From Ectothiorhodospira haloalkaliphila ATCC 51935 (GTDB lineage Bacteria > Pseudomonadota > Gammaproteobacteria > Ectothiorhodospirales > Ectothiorhodospiraceae): a DNA stretch of 64,000 nt. The stretch's first letter is position 1, and each line of letters starts with the position of its first letter. Under the pieces are notes generated by a model. It was not told the DNA's origin and ran no database searches. It saw only the letters and a list, made by a program, of their open reading frames with translations. The DNA lies in NCBI RefSeq assembly GCF_000633935.1, contig NZ_KK214998.1:534046-598045 (forward strand), written 5' to 3'. Below, one piece after another: positions 1-9,629 of this stretch. Both the position numbers and the translations under genes were made by a program.

Positions 1-444
1 CCTGCGGAACCAGGGGTCGGGAAAACGCCCGTGCATGAAATGCCGCTCCTGCAGGTCCAGCGCGGCCAGATCGCAGGCACGCAGGCCGATCAGTGCCGTG
101 GGCTCCGGATCTTCCTGAGTGGACTGAAACGACAGTTGTCCATCGGCGGATCGCTGCGCCCGCCAGATGGGCTCCCGTGGGCGGAAGGTCAGGGGCTTGA
201 GCGCCTGGGGGCCATTGGCCCAGGCGAAGCAGCGGGGGGTGTCCTGCTCCTGGAGGCGATAACGGCCGGGCTGCTGCACGTCGCGGACACCCGCGGGCAG
301 ATCATCCCAGCGTCTCAGCGGCTGGAACAGCAGGGTACCCTCCCGGGCCACCGGACCCAGGATGCGACCGAAGCCGGCGCCCCGCAGGGCCTCGAGAAGG
401 CGGTCGGCCTCGGCGCGCGGCAGGAAGACGGTTTGCTCGTCCAT
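1..444 (-). CDS. Fe-S hydrogenase/sulfhydrogenase beta-subunit-like protein, N-terminal part
   Basis: The gene starts at an ATG on the minus strand (444-442) and runs off the left edge, so only 148 codons are visible. The visible part begins MDEQTVFLPRAEADRLLEAL and contains the segment LIGLRACDLAALDLQERHF followed by a DPWFRR stretch. That pattern is typical of the 4Fe-4S subunit B family of sulfhydrogenases and related ferredoxin-like electron-transfer subunits, where a GxRxCDxxAL motif precedes the iron-sulphur domains. The cluster-binding cysteines would lie in the missing C-terminal part, so the assignment is tentative. It is divergent from hcp, and the 165-bp region between them holds a Crp/Fnr-type operator that could act on both genes. 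No convincing Shine-Dalgarno sequence precedes the start. Confidence 0.6.
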   Translation of the reverse strand, partial: MDEQTVFLPRAEADRLLEALRGAGFGRILGPVAREGTLLFQPLRRWDDLPAGVRDVQQPGRYRLQEQDTPRCFAWANGPQALKPLTFRPREPIWRAQRSADGQLSFQSTQEDPEPTALIGLRACDLAALDLQERHFMHGRFPDPWFRR

Positions 445-533
445 GATGAGAGGTTAGCGCAGGCCTTGCTACGCGGGGATGACAAATGCCGCAGGCACGA
501 TCCAGGTCAATATCCATGGCCCCCGGGTACGCC

Positions 534-547
534 TTGATGCCGGTCAA
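534..547. promoter_or_regulatory. FNR/DNR-type operator upstream of hcp
   Basis: The site reads TTGAT-GCCG-GTCAA and, counting one flanking base on each side (533-548), has complementary outer arms (CTTGA/TCAAG). It differs by one base from the FNR consensus TTGAT-N4-ATCAA. Nitrosative-stress and anaerobic regulators of the Crp/Fnr superfamily (FNR, DNR/NNR, HcpR) bind sites of this form and hcp genes are common targets. It lies 62 bp upstream of the hcp start, a spacing compatible with activation. Which regulator uses it cannot be read from the window. Confidence 0.6.
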
Positions 548-609
548 GGAGGGGCGGGCCTCCCGATCCGGATACTGCGGCCCTCGAGCCTATTCCCTGG
601 AGCATCACC

Positions 610-1905
610 ATGAACTGCAACCAATGCGAACAGACCTTCCGGCAGACTGCCTGCGTGACCTCCCCGGGCACCTGCGGCAAGGACGAGGACATGCACTCCC
701 TGCAGGAGTTGCTGATTTACGGCCTCAAGGGCATGGCGGCCTACGCCCATCATGCCCGTCGCCTGGGGCAGTCGGATGCGGAAGTGTCCGCATTCATGGA
801 GGAAGCCCTGTTCGCCACCATGACCAACGTGAACTTCGACATGGACTCCCTGCTGGAACTGTGTCTGCGCTGCGGTCAGATGAACCTCAAGGTGATGGAG
901 ATGCTGGACCGGGGTCACGTGGAGACCTTCGGTCAACCGGCCCCGGCTACCGTGAAGGAAGGCACCCAGGCCGGCCCCGGCATCCTGGTCACCGGCCACG
1001 ACCTGCTGGATCTGTGGGATCTGCTCAAGCAGGTGGAGGGCACCGACATCAAGGTGTACACCCACGGTGAAATGCTGCCGGCCCACATGTACCCCAAACT
1101 GCACAACCACCCGAACCTGGCCGGTCATTTCGGCGGCGCCTGGCAGATGCAGAAGCGGGAGTTCGACCAGTTCCCGGGGCCGGTGCTGGCCACCACCAAC
1201 TGTGTGCTGATTCCGCCGGCCAGCTACCGTGACCGCCTGTTCACCACCCGCGCCACGGCCGTGCCGCAAGGTCAGCGCATCACCCACGAGGACTTCTCCG
1301 CGGTGATCGAGGCGGCGCGTCGCTGTGCGCCCTGTGTGGATCAGCCCAAGGGTGAATCCACGGTGGGCTTCCACCACAGCGTGCTGCTGTCCCATGCCGA
1401 TACCCTGGTGGAGGCGGTCAAGGCCGGCAAGATCAGTCGCTTCTTCGTCATCGGTGGGTGCGACGGCGCCGCCAAGGGCCGCAACTACTTCAGCGATTAC
1501 GCCGAAGCGACCCCCGACGACAGCTTCATCCTCACCCTGGGCTGCGGCAAGTACCGCATCCGGGATCAGGAATACGGCGAGCACCTGGGCTTCCCCCGTC
1601 TGCTGGACATGGGACAGTGCAACGACGCCTACGGTGCCATCCGTGTGGCCCTCGCCCTGGCCGAGGCCTTTGAGTGCGAGGTGAATGAACTGCCCCTGAG
1701 CCTGGTGATCAGCTGGTTCGAGCAGAAGGCCGTGGCGGTGTTCCTCACCCTGCTGAGCCTGAACGTGAAGGGCATCACCCTGGGGCCGAATCCGCCGGCC
1801 TTTGTGTCCCCGAATGTCTTCGCATTGCTCCAGGAACGTTACGACCTGAAGCTGACGGGGAGCGACCCCCAGGGTGACGCGGCCCGCGCCGTGGCGACGA
1901 CCTGA
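610..1905 (+). CDS. hcp: Hybrid cluster protein (Hcp), short form
   Basis: Cytoplasmic redox enzyme of the hybrid-cluster family, described as a hydroxylamine reductase and, in enteric bacteria, a nitric oxide reductase. The N-terminal cluster cysteines are C3, C6, C15 and C22. All ligands expected for the hybrid 4Fe-2S-2O cluster can be matched: H130, E154, C198, C284 (in GGCDGAAKG), C312, C337, E371 and K373 (in WFEQKA). The protein has 431 residues, whereas class I and II members have about 550, because the helical region after the first cluster is much shorter. This resembles the shorter class III form. No hcr reductase gene follows. The start at 610 sits directly before the CxxC motif and is the only sensible one. 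Expression is probably induced anaerobically or by nitrosative stress through the 534-547 site. Confidence 0.93.
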   Translation: MNCNQCEQTFRQTACVTSPGTCGKDEDMHSLQELLIYGLKGMAAYAHHARRLGQSDAEVSAFMEEALFATMTNVNFDMDSLLELCLRCGQMNLKVMEMLDRGHVETFGQPAPATVKEGTQAGPGILVTGHDLLDLWDLLKQVEGTDIKVYTHGEMLPAHMYPKLHNHPNLAGHFGGAWQMQKREFDQFPGPVLATTNCVLIPPASYRDRLFTTRATAVPQGQRITHEDFSAVIEAARRCAPCVDQPKGESTVGFHHSVLLSHADTLVEAVKAGKISRFFVIGGCDGAAKGRNYFSDYAEATPDDSFILTLGCGKYRIRDQEYGEHLGFPRLLDMGQCNDAYGAIRVALALAEAFECEVNELPLSLVISWFEQKAVAVFLTLLSLNVKGITLGPNPPAFVSPNVFALLQERYDLKLTGSDPQGDAARAVATT

Positions 1906-2054
1906 TCATGCTGCGCCTCGGGGAAGGCAGCGCACCACTGGTGTTGCGCCTTTCCCGGGGCAGGATTGCAGGCCCGCAAAGGACCATGAATCCGGGATAT
2001 CGGCCCCAAATCCCTGTGATAAACTTCACACCCTGTTGATCGAAGGCCTGTCCC

Positions 2055-3506
2055 ATGAGCACCCACGTGGCCGGGGCCGTCCCGGAAAAGAAAACCCTGG
2101 CGGAGTGGACCGTCGCGCTGCGTGAGCGTGACATGCCGGTCTTTTCCAATACCGTGCAGGCCATCAACACCATCATCGAGGATGAGAAGAAGGGGGCCAT
2201 GGAAATGGCCACCGTCATCTTGCAGGACCCCAACCTCACTGCGCGAATCCTCAAGCTGAGCAATAGCAGCTATTTCAACCCCGGCCGCCGCAAGATCATC
2301 ACCGTCACCCGCGCCATCGTCATCATCGGCATTGATGTGATCCGCGAGATGGTGCTGGCCTGTGCCTTCTTCGAGGCCATCCTGTCCGCCAGCAACAAGA
2401 ATCGTGCCCACGAGGAGATCGCCCGCGCCATCCACTCCGCGGTGCAGGCCAAATACCTGGCCATCGCAACCCAGGATCCGTTTCCTGAAGAGGTGTTCAT
2501 TGCCGCCCTGCTGCAGAACATCGGTCACATTGCCTTCTGGTGTTTCTCGGGCGAGGAGGGCGACCGACTGCGGGATCTGCTGGATGAGGGCACCATGACC
2601 CAGCAGGCCGCAGAGCGTGAAGTGCTGGGCTTCAAGCTGGCCGATCTGGATGTGGCCCTGTGCAAGAGCTGGAACCTCAAGGGGCTGATCGAGGAGACCG
2701 TGAGCAAGCATGGCCGGGTTCGCGAGCCGCGGGTCAAGCTCGTGCATCTGGGCTGCGAGGTGGTGAACGTGCTCAAGCAGGGTGAGGAATCTCATCAGTA
2801 TCCGGCCTGCCTGGAGCAGATCGCCTCGCTCACTGGTCAGAACCAGCGAGAGATCGAGAGCCACCTGCGACAAAACACTGAATCCGCCGCCGGTATTGCC
2901 AGGCAATTCGGCGCCACGGAGGCGGCCGAGCTGATCCAGCGCAAGGCCCGTGAACTGATCGACCATGATGCTTCGGCCTCGCAGATGGATCGCAAGGAGT
3001 TGCAGGTGCAGATTCTGCGGGATATATCGAGCATCCTTTCCAGCAGCCGGATCGATATCAATCTGCTGCTGGAAACCATCATGGAAGGCATTCAGCGCGG
3101 CCTGGGAATGGACCGGGCCCTGTTCGCTGCGCTGTCCTCCGATCGTGCGGTGCTGCACGAGAAGGTTGCCCTGGGGTGGCGTAGACAGAGCCATACATAC
3201 AAGTTCACGCTGCCGCTGGTGTCCTCACCTCCCAACCTGTTTCACAAGGCAGTCTTCAGCCCCGAGGCGCACTGGCTCACACCGGAGGGTCAGCCCGGCC
3301 TGTACTCGCCCGCCGACGTGGATCGTATCGGCTGCCACCCCTGCTTCGTCATGTCCCTGAATTCGGGTGATAAACCTGTGGGCATGATTTACGCTGACCG
3401 GGCCTACAGCCAGGAGCCGTTGTCCCAGGAGGCGTTCAGGACCTTCGAGCACTTTGTTCAGCAGGGGAATATCGGTCTGACGCTCTATCGGCTGCAAGGG
3501 TCCTGA
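2055..3506 (+). CDS. HDOD domain signalling protein with C-terminal GAF-like region
   Basis: A 483-residue cytoplasmic protein. Residues about 20-215 match the HDOD fold, a catalytically degenerate relative of HD phosphohydrolases: the segments MPVFSNTVQAINTIIEDE, ILKLSNSSYFNPGRRKI and AALLQNIGHIAFW are characteristic, with NIGH in place of the metal-binding HD pair. The C-terminal part, from about residue 315, looks like a GAF domain (RDISSILSSSRIDINLLLETI, then a ligand-pocket-like region). Such proteins act as non-enzymatic regulators in stress, motility or c-di-GMP pathways, but the partner is unknown here. It stands alone after hcp, separated by 149 bp without a clear terminator. Confidence 0.85.
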   Translation: MSTHVAGAVPEKKTLAEWTVALRERDMPVFSNTVQAINTIIEDEKKGAMEMATVILQDPNLTARILKLSNSSYFNPGRRKIITVTRAIVIIGIDVIREMVLACAFFEAILSASNKNRAHEEIARAIHSAVQAKYLAIATQDPFPEEVFIAALLQNIGHIAFWCFSGEEGDRLRDLLDEGTMTQQAAEREVLGFKLADLDVALCKSWNLKGLIEETVSKHGRVREPRVKLVHLGCEVVNVLKQGEESHQYPACLEQIASLTGQNQREIESHLRQNTESAAGIARQFGATEAAELIQRKARELIDHDASASQMDRKELQVQILRDISSILSSSRIDINLLLETIMEGIQRGLGMDRALFAALSSDRAVLHEKVALGWRRQSHTYKFTLPLVSSPPNLFHKAVFSPEAHWLTPEGQPGLYSPADVDRIGCHPCFVMSLNSGDKPVGMIYADRAYSQEPLSQEAFRTFEHFVQQGNIGLTLYRLQGS

Positions 3507-3655
3507 GCGGTGCCGGACCAGCCCCGATGATGGCACCGCCGTCCATGGTCGACAGCCGGACGACTTGAGCAATCCCTCTCAAAGGCGAACCATGAGTGAC
3601 TGAGTGGCCTTTCGACCCGTGGGCCGGGGGGCGTGGATGATGCAAGGGGGTTCAC

Positions 3656-6034
3656 ATGGTCGGGATCAAGGTGGGTTGGACGGGTTCGGTGGCTGCGAGC
3701 TTTCTGCTGGCGGCGGGGCTGGCGTCTGCGCAGGATGTTTCCCAGGGGCGTTATCAGGTCCTGGAACTGGAGGGGGATCTGGAATGGGCGTCGGGGCCGT
3801 CCGAACTGATCTCCATGGAATCCCGGGAACAGGTGACCCTCCGGGCCCTGCGGGCCTTCGGTCGACTCCCCGAGGAGTTCTCCCGGCTTGCCCTGGACCT
3901 GCGGGGCCAGGGCGTGGACCTGTTTTCTGCCGGCCCTGCCGAGGTGCGCGAGCTGCTGGAACAGGCCCGGTCCGGTGACCTGAGGGCCGATCCCGCCGCG
4001 CTGGAAGCCCTGCTGGCGCTGCTGGAGGATCGGGATTACCTGGACTGGGAGCCGTTACGCCCTGGTGAGGCGCTGACCCTGACTGATGAGACCCGCTTTC
4101 GGGGCCAGGGCCAGTTGGTGCTGGAGGATGCCTCGGGTGAACGTCAGCGACTGGCCACCCGGGATGATGATCGCCACGGGCTCAGGGTGATGCCGGCTGA
4201 CGAGCATGGACTGCGGCCAGAAGAGGGCCCCGCATTGCCCGAACGCGTGGCGCAATGGTGGTCGGACTGGAATCAGCGTCTTGAAGCGCTGCAGGGGCCG
4301 CTTCAGATGGATGCCCCGCAGGAGCTGGTGCCATTGGGCGACGGACGCTTTCAGACCAGCCTGACTTCCGTGGCGGTGATGGCTCCCTGGCCCACTGTGG
4401 GCATGTCCACCTCCTGGGTTCCCCTGGATGACCTGACCGTCACGGTGGGACCTTTCGCGGACGAACGCATTCCCTTCCACGTGAGTCTGCCCTCCGAGGT
4501 GTCGGTGCTCACCGAGGATGGCGAACGCCTGGCCCGGGTGGACTTCACGGCACCCCGTCTTGAGGGGGTGTGGGCGGATGACCTGGGGGTGATGCTGGAA
4601 ACCCGCTTCACCATGGGGCCTTCCTCCATGACCGTGGGTTATGGACGGTCCCCGGATGCTCCGGTGGATCATCCACGAGATCATGGTCAACGCTTCGATC
4701 CGGAATCCCCCCGACGCATTGCCCTGGATGCAATGGACGTGACGCTGGATCTTCAGGACGCCGGGGCAGGCATCTTCAGCGGCCCACTGGCCGTGGAGAT
4801 CAAGGGCCTGGACGTGCTCAACATGGCAGATCAGTCGATGGTGACGCTGGGCCGGCTGGCATTCAATGCAGACTACCAGGGCATGGATCTGGCCACCCTC
4901 GCGAGACTGAGCGATCAGGCGGCCACGCCAGAGCAGCTGATGGAGCAGGACCCGGCGGAACTCCTGGCCAGTACGCTGAAGGCCATGGGAGGTTTTGAAT
5001 CGACAATGGAGATGTCGGAGTTGTTCATCAATGGGCCCGAGGATTATCAATTCTTCCGCATGACCGAGGGACATGTCCGGATCGGTTTCGTACCTTCCGC
5101 ACAGGGCGACCTGCATCGCGATCTGTGGGCCGGTGTGGCGGTGGAAGGCTGGTCCTTCGGAGATGGCGATCGGCGCGAGCAGGTGCAGTTCGAGATGAAA
5201 TCGGCCTCCATGGAGGGGCGACTGAACGGGCTGTCCTCCATGGCCCTGCTGCACCTGGGCATGCAGTCCATGATGACCGGGGGACTGGAGGATGAAGTGC
5301 TACTGGGGATGGCTCGCGAGATCCTGGGCGGTCTGAGTGTGACCATGAGTCTGGACGACGCCCGGGGCACGTTCGTGGACAGTCGGGAGGAGATTCGGGA
5401 AGAGATGGGTGTAGGGAGTTTCCATCTGAACCTTGCCCTGGAGGCTCTGGACGGGCCCGCACCCAACCTGAGCATGGATTATGCCCACGCGGGGGTGGTG
5501 CCGTTCGATGGCATGGTGCCTCCCGTAATGGAGAGCCTGTTGCCTGAAGGGGTGGCCCTGGAGCTGAAAGCCAAAGGTTTGCCAACGGGCTTCCTGGCCG
5601 ATGCCGGCGTGGTCGAAGGCCTTCAGACGGGACGCCTGGACCCCGTGGTGGTGATGCTTGAACAGTTGGTCGGCAATGACTCGCGTCTGGACATCCCCAA
5701 TGTGACCCTTGGATTCCCGGACGGACAGATCCTCATCAGTGGCCGGGGATGGGCCGAGAAGGCGGACGAAGCCGGGCCGGATCGGGTTTCCGGTGAATGG
5801 GACCTGAGCATCCACAATCTGGATGCCCTGGTGGAACCGCTGTTGGCCATGGCGGGCGAGGAGGAGCGTCGACAGATCAACGCCACGGTGGTGATGCTGA
5901 AGATGCTGGGAGAAACCCCCGAATCAGAGGCCCCCGGCAGCATCCATCAGTACCACATTCAGGCAGACAGCCTCGGGCAGATACTGATCAACGGGAACGA
6001 TCTGGCTCCGTTGCTGGATGGCCTGAATCGCTGA
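3656..6034 (+). CDS. Secreted DUF945-like protein with an unusual N-terminal module
   Basis: A 792-residue protein with a signal peptide (residues 1-25, cleavage probably after ASA). Much of it is a long amphipathic beta-rich region with many DLxLxNLD/LELKAKGLP-type segments, resembling the YdgA/DUF945 family of periplasmic proteins; the assignment is by style rather than a sharp motif. Residues about 59-125 form a separate module (TLRALRAFGRLPEEFSRLAL and following) that is clearly repeated in the secreted protein encoded at 19724-21586. The start has a good ribosome-binding site (AAGGGGG, five bases upstream). The 3' end overlaps the end of the convergent LuxR-type gene by 47 bp. Function unknown. 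Confidence 0.75.
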   Translation: MVGIKVGWTGSVAASFLLAAGLASAQDVSQGRYQVLELEGDLEWASGPSELISMESREQVTLRALRAFGRLPEEFSRLALDLRGQGVDLFSAGPAEVRELLEQARSGDLRADPAALEALLALLEDRDYLDWEPLRPGEALTLTDETRFRGQGQLVLEDASGERQRLATRDDDRHGLRVMPADEHGLRPEEGPALPERVAQWWSDWNQRLEALQGPLQMDAPQELVPLGDGRFQTSLTSVAVMAPWPTVGMSTSWVPLDDLTVTVGPFADERIPFHVSLPSEVSVLTEDGERLARVDFTAPRLEGVWADDLGVMLETRFTMGPSSMTVGYGRSPDAPVDHPRDHGQRFDPESPRRIALDAMDVTLDLQDAGAGIFSGPLAVEIKGLDVLNMADQSMVTLGRLAFNADYQGMDLATLARLSDQAATPEQLMEQDPAELLASTLKAMGGFESTMEMSELFINGPEDYQFFRMTEGHVRIGFVPSAQGDLHRDLWAGVAVEGWSFGDGDRREQVQFEMKSASMEGRLNGLSSMALLHLGMQSMMTGGLEDEVLLGMAREILGGLSVTMSLDDARGTFVDSREEIREEMGVGSFHLNLALEALDGPAPNLSMDYAHAGVVPFDGMVPPVMESLLPEGVALELKAKGLPTGFLADAGVVEGLQTGRLDPVVVMLEQLVGNDSRLDIPNVTLGFPDGQILISGRGWAEKADEAGPDRVSGEWDLSIHNLDALVEPLLAMAGEEERRQINATVVMLKMLGETPESEAPGSIHQYHIQADSLGQILINGNDLAPLLDGLNR

Positions 6035-7310
6035 TACCGGATTGGCGGACCATCTCCATCAGTTGGTGGCGCCTGCATGCACCGGTCTTCAGGTAGATCC
6101 GGTGCATGTAGGTCTTCACCGAAGACTCGGAAATGCCCAGGTTGGCGGCGATCTCCCGATAGGTCTTGTCCTCCATGACCTGCTTCAGCACATGCTGTTC
6201 CTGTTCGGACAGCAGTTGAGCAATCCCCGCGGGGACCGCAGGCATACCGACCGCTGCGGCATCACCCGAATCCAGCGATTCAGGTTCCCGACGCGTGAAC
6301 GGGATATGCAGCAGCAGGGCGGCCAGATTCAAAACGATCAGTGCCGCGAAGGCCAGCACCTCCGCGGCGCCACCCACACTCATGGCCAGCCATTTGCCGA
6401 GGATGATGCCCCCGCAAAGGGCCCCCACGCCGTAACAATAGGCAGTACTCACCGGATGATGCCTGAGGATTCGGGAGAGCAGGAACAGGTCCACCAGCCC
6501 GGCGGCGATCATCATGGCGAACATGGCGCCATGGATGCCCGGGGCGTGCGGGGCGATCTGCCACAGTGCAAACGCCACCAATGCGCCCAGCACAGCCGTC
6601 AGCATGGTGACCGTGGCCTGATAACGACCCAGCAGCCACAAGGCCAGGACGGCCCCCGCTCCATAGAACAGGACCTCGGAGCCCGGGGCCCAGGCCACCG
6701 CCCCGTAAGCGGGCATGAGGCCGCCGTACATGAGCCCGCTCACCACCTGGAACAGCAGTACAAAGGGAAGGTAACGCAGCAGTGGCTCCAGGGTGGTGGC
6801 GTCTTCAGGGCGCGGGTCCCCGGATTCACGGGACCGGGGGAACAGGCCCAGCAGCAACACGGCCAGGAGCATGAGTTTCATGGGGTCGGGCATGGGGGAG
6901 GCGATCAGCGCCAGGGCCAGAAGATTGCCGCCCGCCAGGGTGGCGACCCCGGTGGTGACGGGCTGTTCGGCACCTTTGAGATACTGGCCCACCCTCAGGG
7001 AGACCGGCACGGCGCCCAAACCCAGGGCGATCATCCAGATGGCCACCACCATGTCCGGGATCAGCGCTGATATCAGCGTCAGCAGGCTGGTGAGGATCAC
7101 GCCTGCCTGGCACAGGCGCTCGAGGCGCATGGAGGGCAAGCGGATCGCCGCATAACCCAGGGCCAACAGTCCCAGGGTGTGCGGGATCAGGAACCAGAGC
7201 ATCAACTCCGTCTTGCCCAGAAGCACCCCCGACATGGGGAATGTCGTCAGCCAGGCCACATATGAAGCGGTCGAACCTGCCGCTCGCCAATCGTTTTTCG
7301 ACAGGAACAT
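5988..7310 (-). CDS. Polytopic membrane protein fused to LuxR-type DNA-binding domain
   Basis: A 440-residue protein. Residues about 15-340 are a chain of roughly ten to twelve hydrophobic segments, organised like a major-facilitator-type or sensor membrane domain. After a short linker, residues about 365-430 form a LuxR/GerE helix-turn-helix: LLSEQEQHVLKQVMEDKTY, then REIAANLGISESSVKTYMHR, then a basic IYLKTGACRRHQLME tail. This would be a membrane-anchored one-component transcription factor that senses a ligand or membrane state and binds DNA directly. It is transcribed away from the nine-gene envelope operon that starts 147 bp upstream on the other strand, so it is a good candidate regulator of that operon. 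The DNA-binding motif looks intact. Confidence 0.82.
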   Translation of the reverse strand: MFLSKNDWRAAGSTASYVAWLTTFPMSGVLLGKTELMLWFLIPHTLGLLALGYAAIRLPSMRLERLCQAGVILTSLLTLISALIPDMVVAIWMIALGLGAVPVSLRVGQYLKGAEQPVTTGVATLAGGNLLALALIASPMPDPMKLMLLAVLLLGLFPRSRESGDPRPEDATTLEPLLRYLPFVLLFQVVSGLMYGGLMPAYGAVAWAPGSEVLFYGAGAVLALWLLGRYQATVTMLTAVLGALVAFALWQIAPHAPGIHGAMFAMMIAAGLVDLFLLSRILRHHPVSTAYCYGVGALCGGIILGKWLAMSVGGAAEVLAFAALIVLNLAALLLHIPFTRREPESLDSGDAAAVGMPAVPAGIAQLLSEQEQHVLKQVMEDKTYREIAANLGISESSVKTYMHRIYLKTGACRRHQLMEMVRQSGISDSGHPATEPDRSR

Positions 7311-7456
7311 CGTCTACTCAAATGACTGATTTGGCGGCAAGTCTACACCAGGGTTGACAGTGGTCCAAAGCATGGTTGACACGCTGACGACTCGCCATGT
7401 GCGGGCGCGGGGAGGATGATGTGATCATTGCCCATGTTGTTGTCTGAGGAGGTGCC

Positions 7457-9619
7457 ATGACCATCCCGGAAATTTCCGCTACCCGACGCCCGGTGCTGTC
7501 GCTCTGCCTGCCGCTGCTGATGGCTTTTGGTCTTGGTACGGCCCAGGCCGACCTTTCGGCGCTGGAAGGCACCGTGGGTCATGCCCCGGCGGGAGGGAGC
7601 CCCTCTCTCTGGGACCTGGAGGGCGACACGGGCCACGCCGCTGCGGCATCCGAGCCCCGGGATGACGGCATTCGCTGCGCGGGGGAAGGGCCGTGCGTGG
7701 AGGTGTCCACCGAACTGGCGCTGCGGGTGCTGCCGCGCCCGTTCTCCCATGTGTACGCCGAGCGCCAGGCGGATGAGTCGGCCATCATCCAGGCCAATGT
7801 GGCAGCCTTCCGGCCACTGTATGTGTTTGCCCGGGAGGGGGTGGATCTGGACCGCGGCGGAGATCCTGAAGGCTGGTATCAGGTAGGTCAGGGCCGGGAC
7901 GCCCCGCTGGGCTGGATGCAGGCCCGTGATGTATTCGAGTGGCGCCAGGCGCTGCTGGTGTCCTACACCCATCCGGGAGACCCCATCGAGGGCCGCAGTC
8001 CGGTGCTCATGTTCCAGGACCTGGCCTCGCTGGAGTCCCTGGTGGACGACATGGACATGGCGGGTCGTGCCCGATCCCTGTATACGGACATCCGCGAGGG
8101 TGAGGTACCCGAGTCGGTGGTAAGCATGGAGCCGGAGCGTTTCGTGGACATTACCCGGCAGTTCTACATGCTGCCGATCCTGGACTGGGAGCAGACACGG
8201 ATACGTGGTGACGATGCCCGCCTGTTGCAACTGGCGGCGGCGGTGCCCCGGGCGCGGGGCGCCGACACCCTGACCAATCCCGAGTATGCCGACCAGTCCC
8301 GTGTGGGACGCGGCGAGGCAGGTGCTGGACTCCAGGATCTCAAGGTGGACCTGGTGTTCGTGATCGACACCACGCGCAGCATGCAGCCGTTCATCGACAT
8401 GACCCGGGACGCGGTGGCGCGGATGACGCGTGAGTTCACCGGCGAGACCTCGGCGCGGTTTCGTTTTGGTCTGGTCACCTTCCGTGACAGCATCGAGGTC
8501 ATCCCGGCGCTGGAATACGTGACCCGCAACCACACCCCCGAACTGGTGGACGGCGAAGCGCTGGTGGACCTGCTGGCCCATTCGGCCCGGGCCACCGAGG
8601 TGGGCAGTCTGGACTACGCTGAGGAGGGGTTTGCTGGCGTGGACACGGCGCTGCGCTCTGCCTGGCGGGAGGATGCCCTGCGTTTCATGATCCTGGTGGG
8701 GGACGCCAGTTCCCATCCCAAGGGCCATGCCCAGAACGTGACCGGCAAGGACGAAGTGGACCTGCGCCGGGAACTGGATGATGCCCAGGTACACCTGCTG
8801 GCCATCCATCTTCAGGATCCGCGTGCCGAGGCGGACCATCCCATTGCCCATGCCCAGTTCAGTCACCTGTCCCGGGTGCGGGGCGATGCCGGTCGTTCGG
8901 CCATCGAGGCAGTGGATGCCTTCGAGCAGGCGCAGTATCTGGCCCTGGTGGAACAGGTGACCGATGACATCAACAACCTGCTGCGGCAGGCCATGGGTGG
9001 CCCGGCCGGCCCGGCGGCTTCGACAGGGCAGGTTGCCACGTCCACCGCCGGTACGGGCGATGCCGAGCTGGAATCGGTATCGGCCCTGTGGCAGGCGGCC
9101 CTGGTCGAATACATCGGCCGCGAGGCCACCCCCCCCAAGGACATCGTGGCCTGGTCGCTGGATCGTGACCTGGTGAATCCGGCGGACCGGTCGCTGGATG
9201 TGCGGGTACTGGTCACCCGTGAACAGCTGAGCACCCTGTCCCAGTCCCTGGACCGGGTGGTGCAGGCGCTGATGCGGGCGGAGGTCACCCAGGCGCAGTT
9301 CTTCGAGGCGCTGCAGGGGGTGGCCGGACAGACCATGAAGCAGCCCGACGAGATCGGCCAGGGCGCCCAGCTGGCGGATACGGGTCTGTTGCCGGCGTTC
9401 ATCCAGAGCCTGCCGTATCGCAGCGACATCCTGTCGCTGACCGATGAGATGTTTGCCAGCATGACCACGCAGCAGCGTGCCGAGCTGGAGTGGAGCCTGC
9501 TGGCCAAGCTGGAGCAGTACCGTGCCATCAACGAGCAGGTGGATGTGTGGTTCCAGCTCAACGACACGGATGACGACCGGGACCGGGTGTACCCATTGCA
9601 CCTGGATTACCTGCCCTGA
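7457..9619 (+). CDS. Secreted von Willebrand factor A domain protein
   Basis: A 720-residue exported protein that opens the envelope operon. Residues 1-32 are a signal peptide ending in AQA. Residues about 75-160 look like an SH3-type bacterial domain (PLYVFAREGVD, then GWYQVGQ and LGWMQARDVFEW). The VWA domain covers about 290-510: a MIDAS motif VFVIDTTRSMQPFI, RFGLVTFRD, and ILVGDASSHP. This combination resembles the C-terminal half of PpkA-type proteins, but there is no kinase domain here. The rest is helical with no recognised domain. VWA domains bind partners through a divalent cation, so a scaffolding role in the periplasm is likely. Start chosen for its strong GAGGAGG ribosome-binding site. 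Confidence 0.85.
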   Translation: MTIPEISATRRPVLSLCLPLLMAFGLGTAQADLSALEGTVGHAPAGGSPSLWDLEGDTGHAAAASEPRDDGIRCAGEGPCVEVSTELALRVLPRPFSHVYAERQADESAIIQANVAAFRPLYVFAREGVDLDRGGDPEGWYQVGQGRDAPLGWMQARDVFEWRQALLVSYTHPGDPIEGRSPVLMFQDLASLESLVDDMDMAGRARSLYTDIREGEVPESVVSMEPERFVDITRQFYMLPILDWEQTRIRGDDARLLQLAAAVPRARGADTLTNPEYADQSRVGRGEAGAGLQDLKVDLVFVIDTTRSMQPFIDMTRDAVARMTREFTGETSARFRFGLVTFRDSIEVIPALEYVTRNHTPELVDGEALVDLLAHSARATEVGSLDYAEEGFAGVDTALRSAWREDALRFMILVGDASSHPKGHAQNVTGKDEVDLRRELDDAQVHLLAIHLQDPRAEADHPIAHAQFSHLSRVRGDAGRSAIEAVDAFEQAQYLALVEQVTDDINNLLRQAMGGPAGPAASTGQVATSTAGTGDAELESVSALWQAALVEYIGREATPPKDIVAWSLDRDLVNPADRSLDVRVLVTREQLSTLSQSLDRVVQALMRAEVTQAQFFEALQGVAGQTMKQPDEIGQGAQLADTGLLPAFIQSLPYRSDILSLTDEMFASMTTQQRAELEWSLLAKLEQYRAINEQVDVWFQLNDTDDDRDRVYPLHLDYLP

Positions 9620-9629
9620 AGGAGCGACC

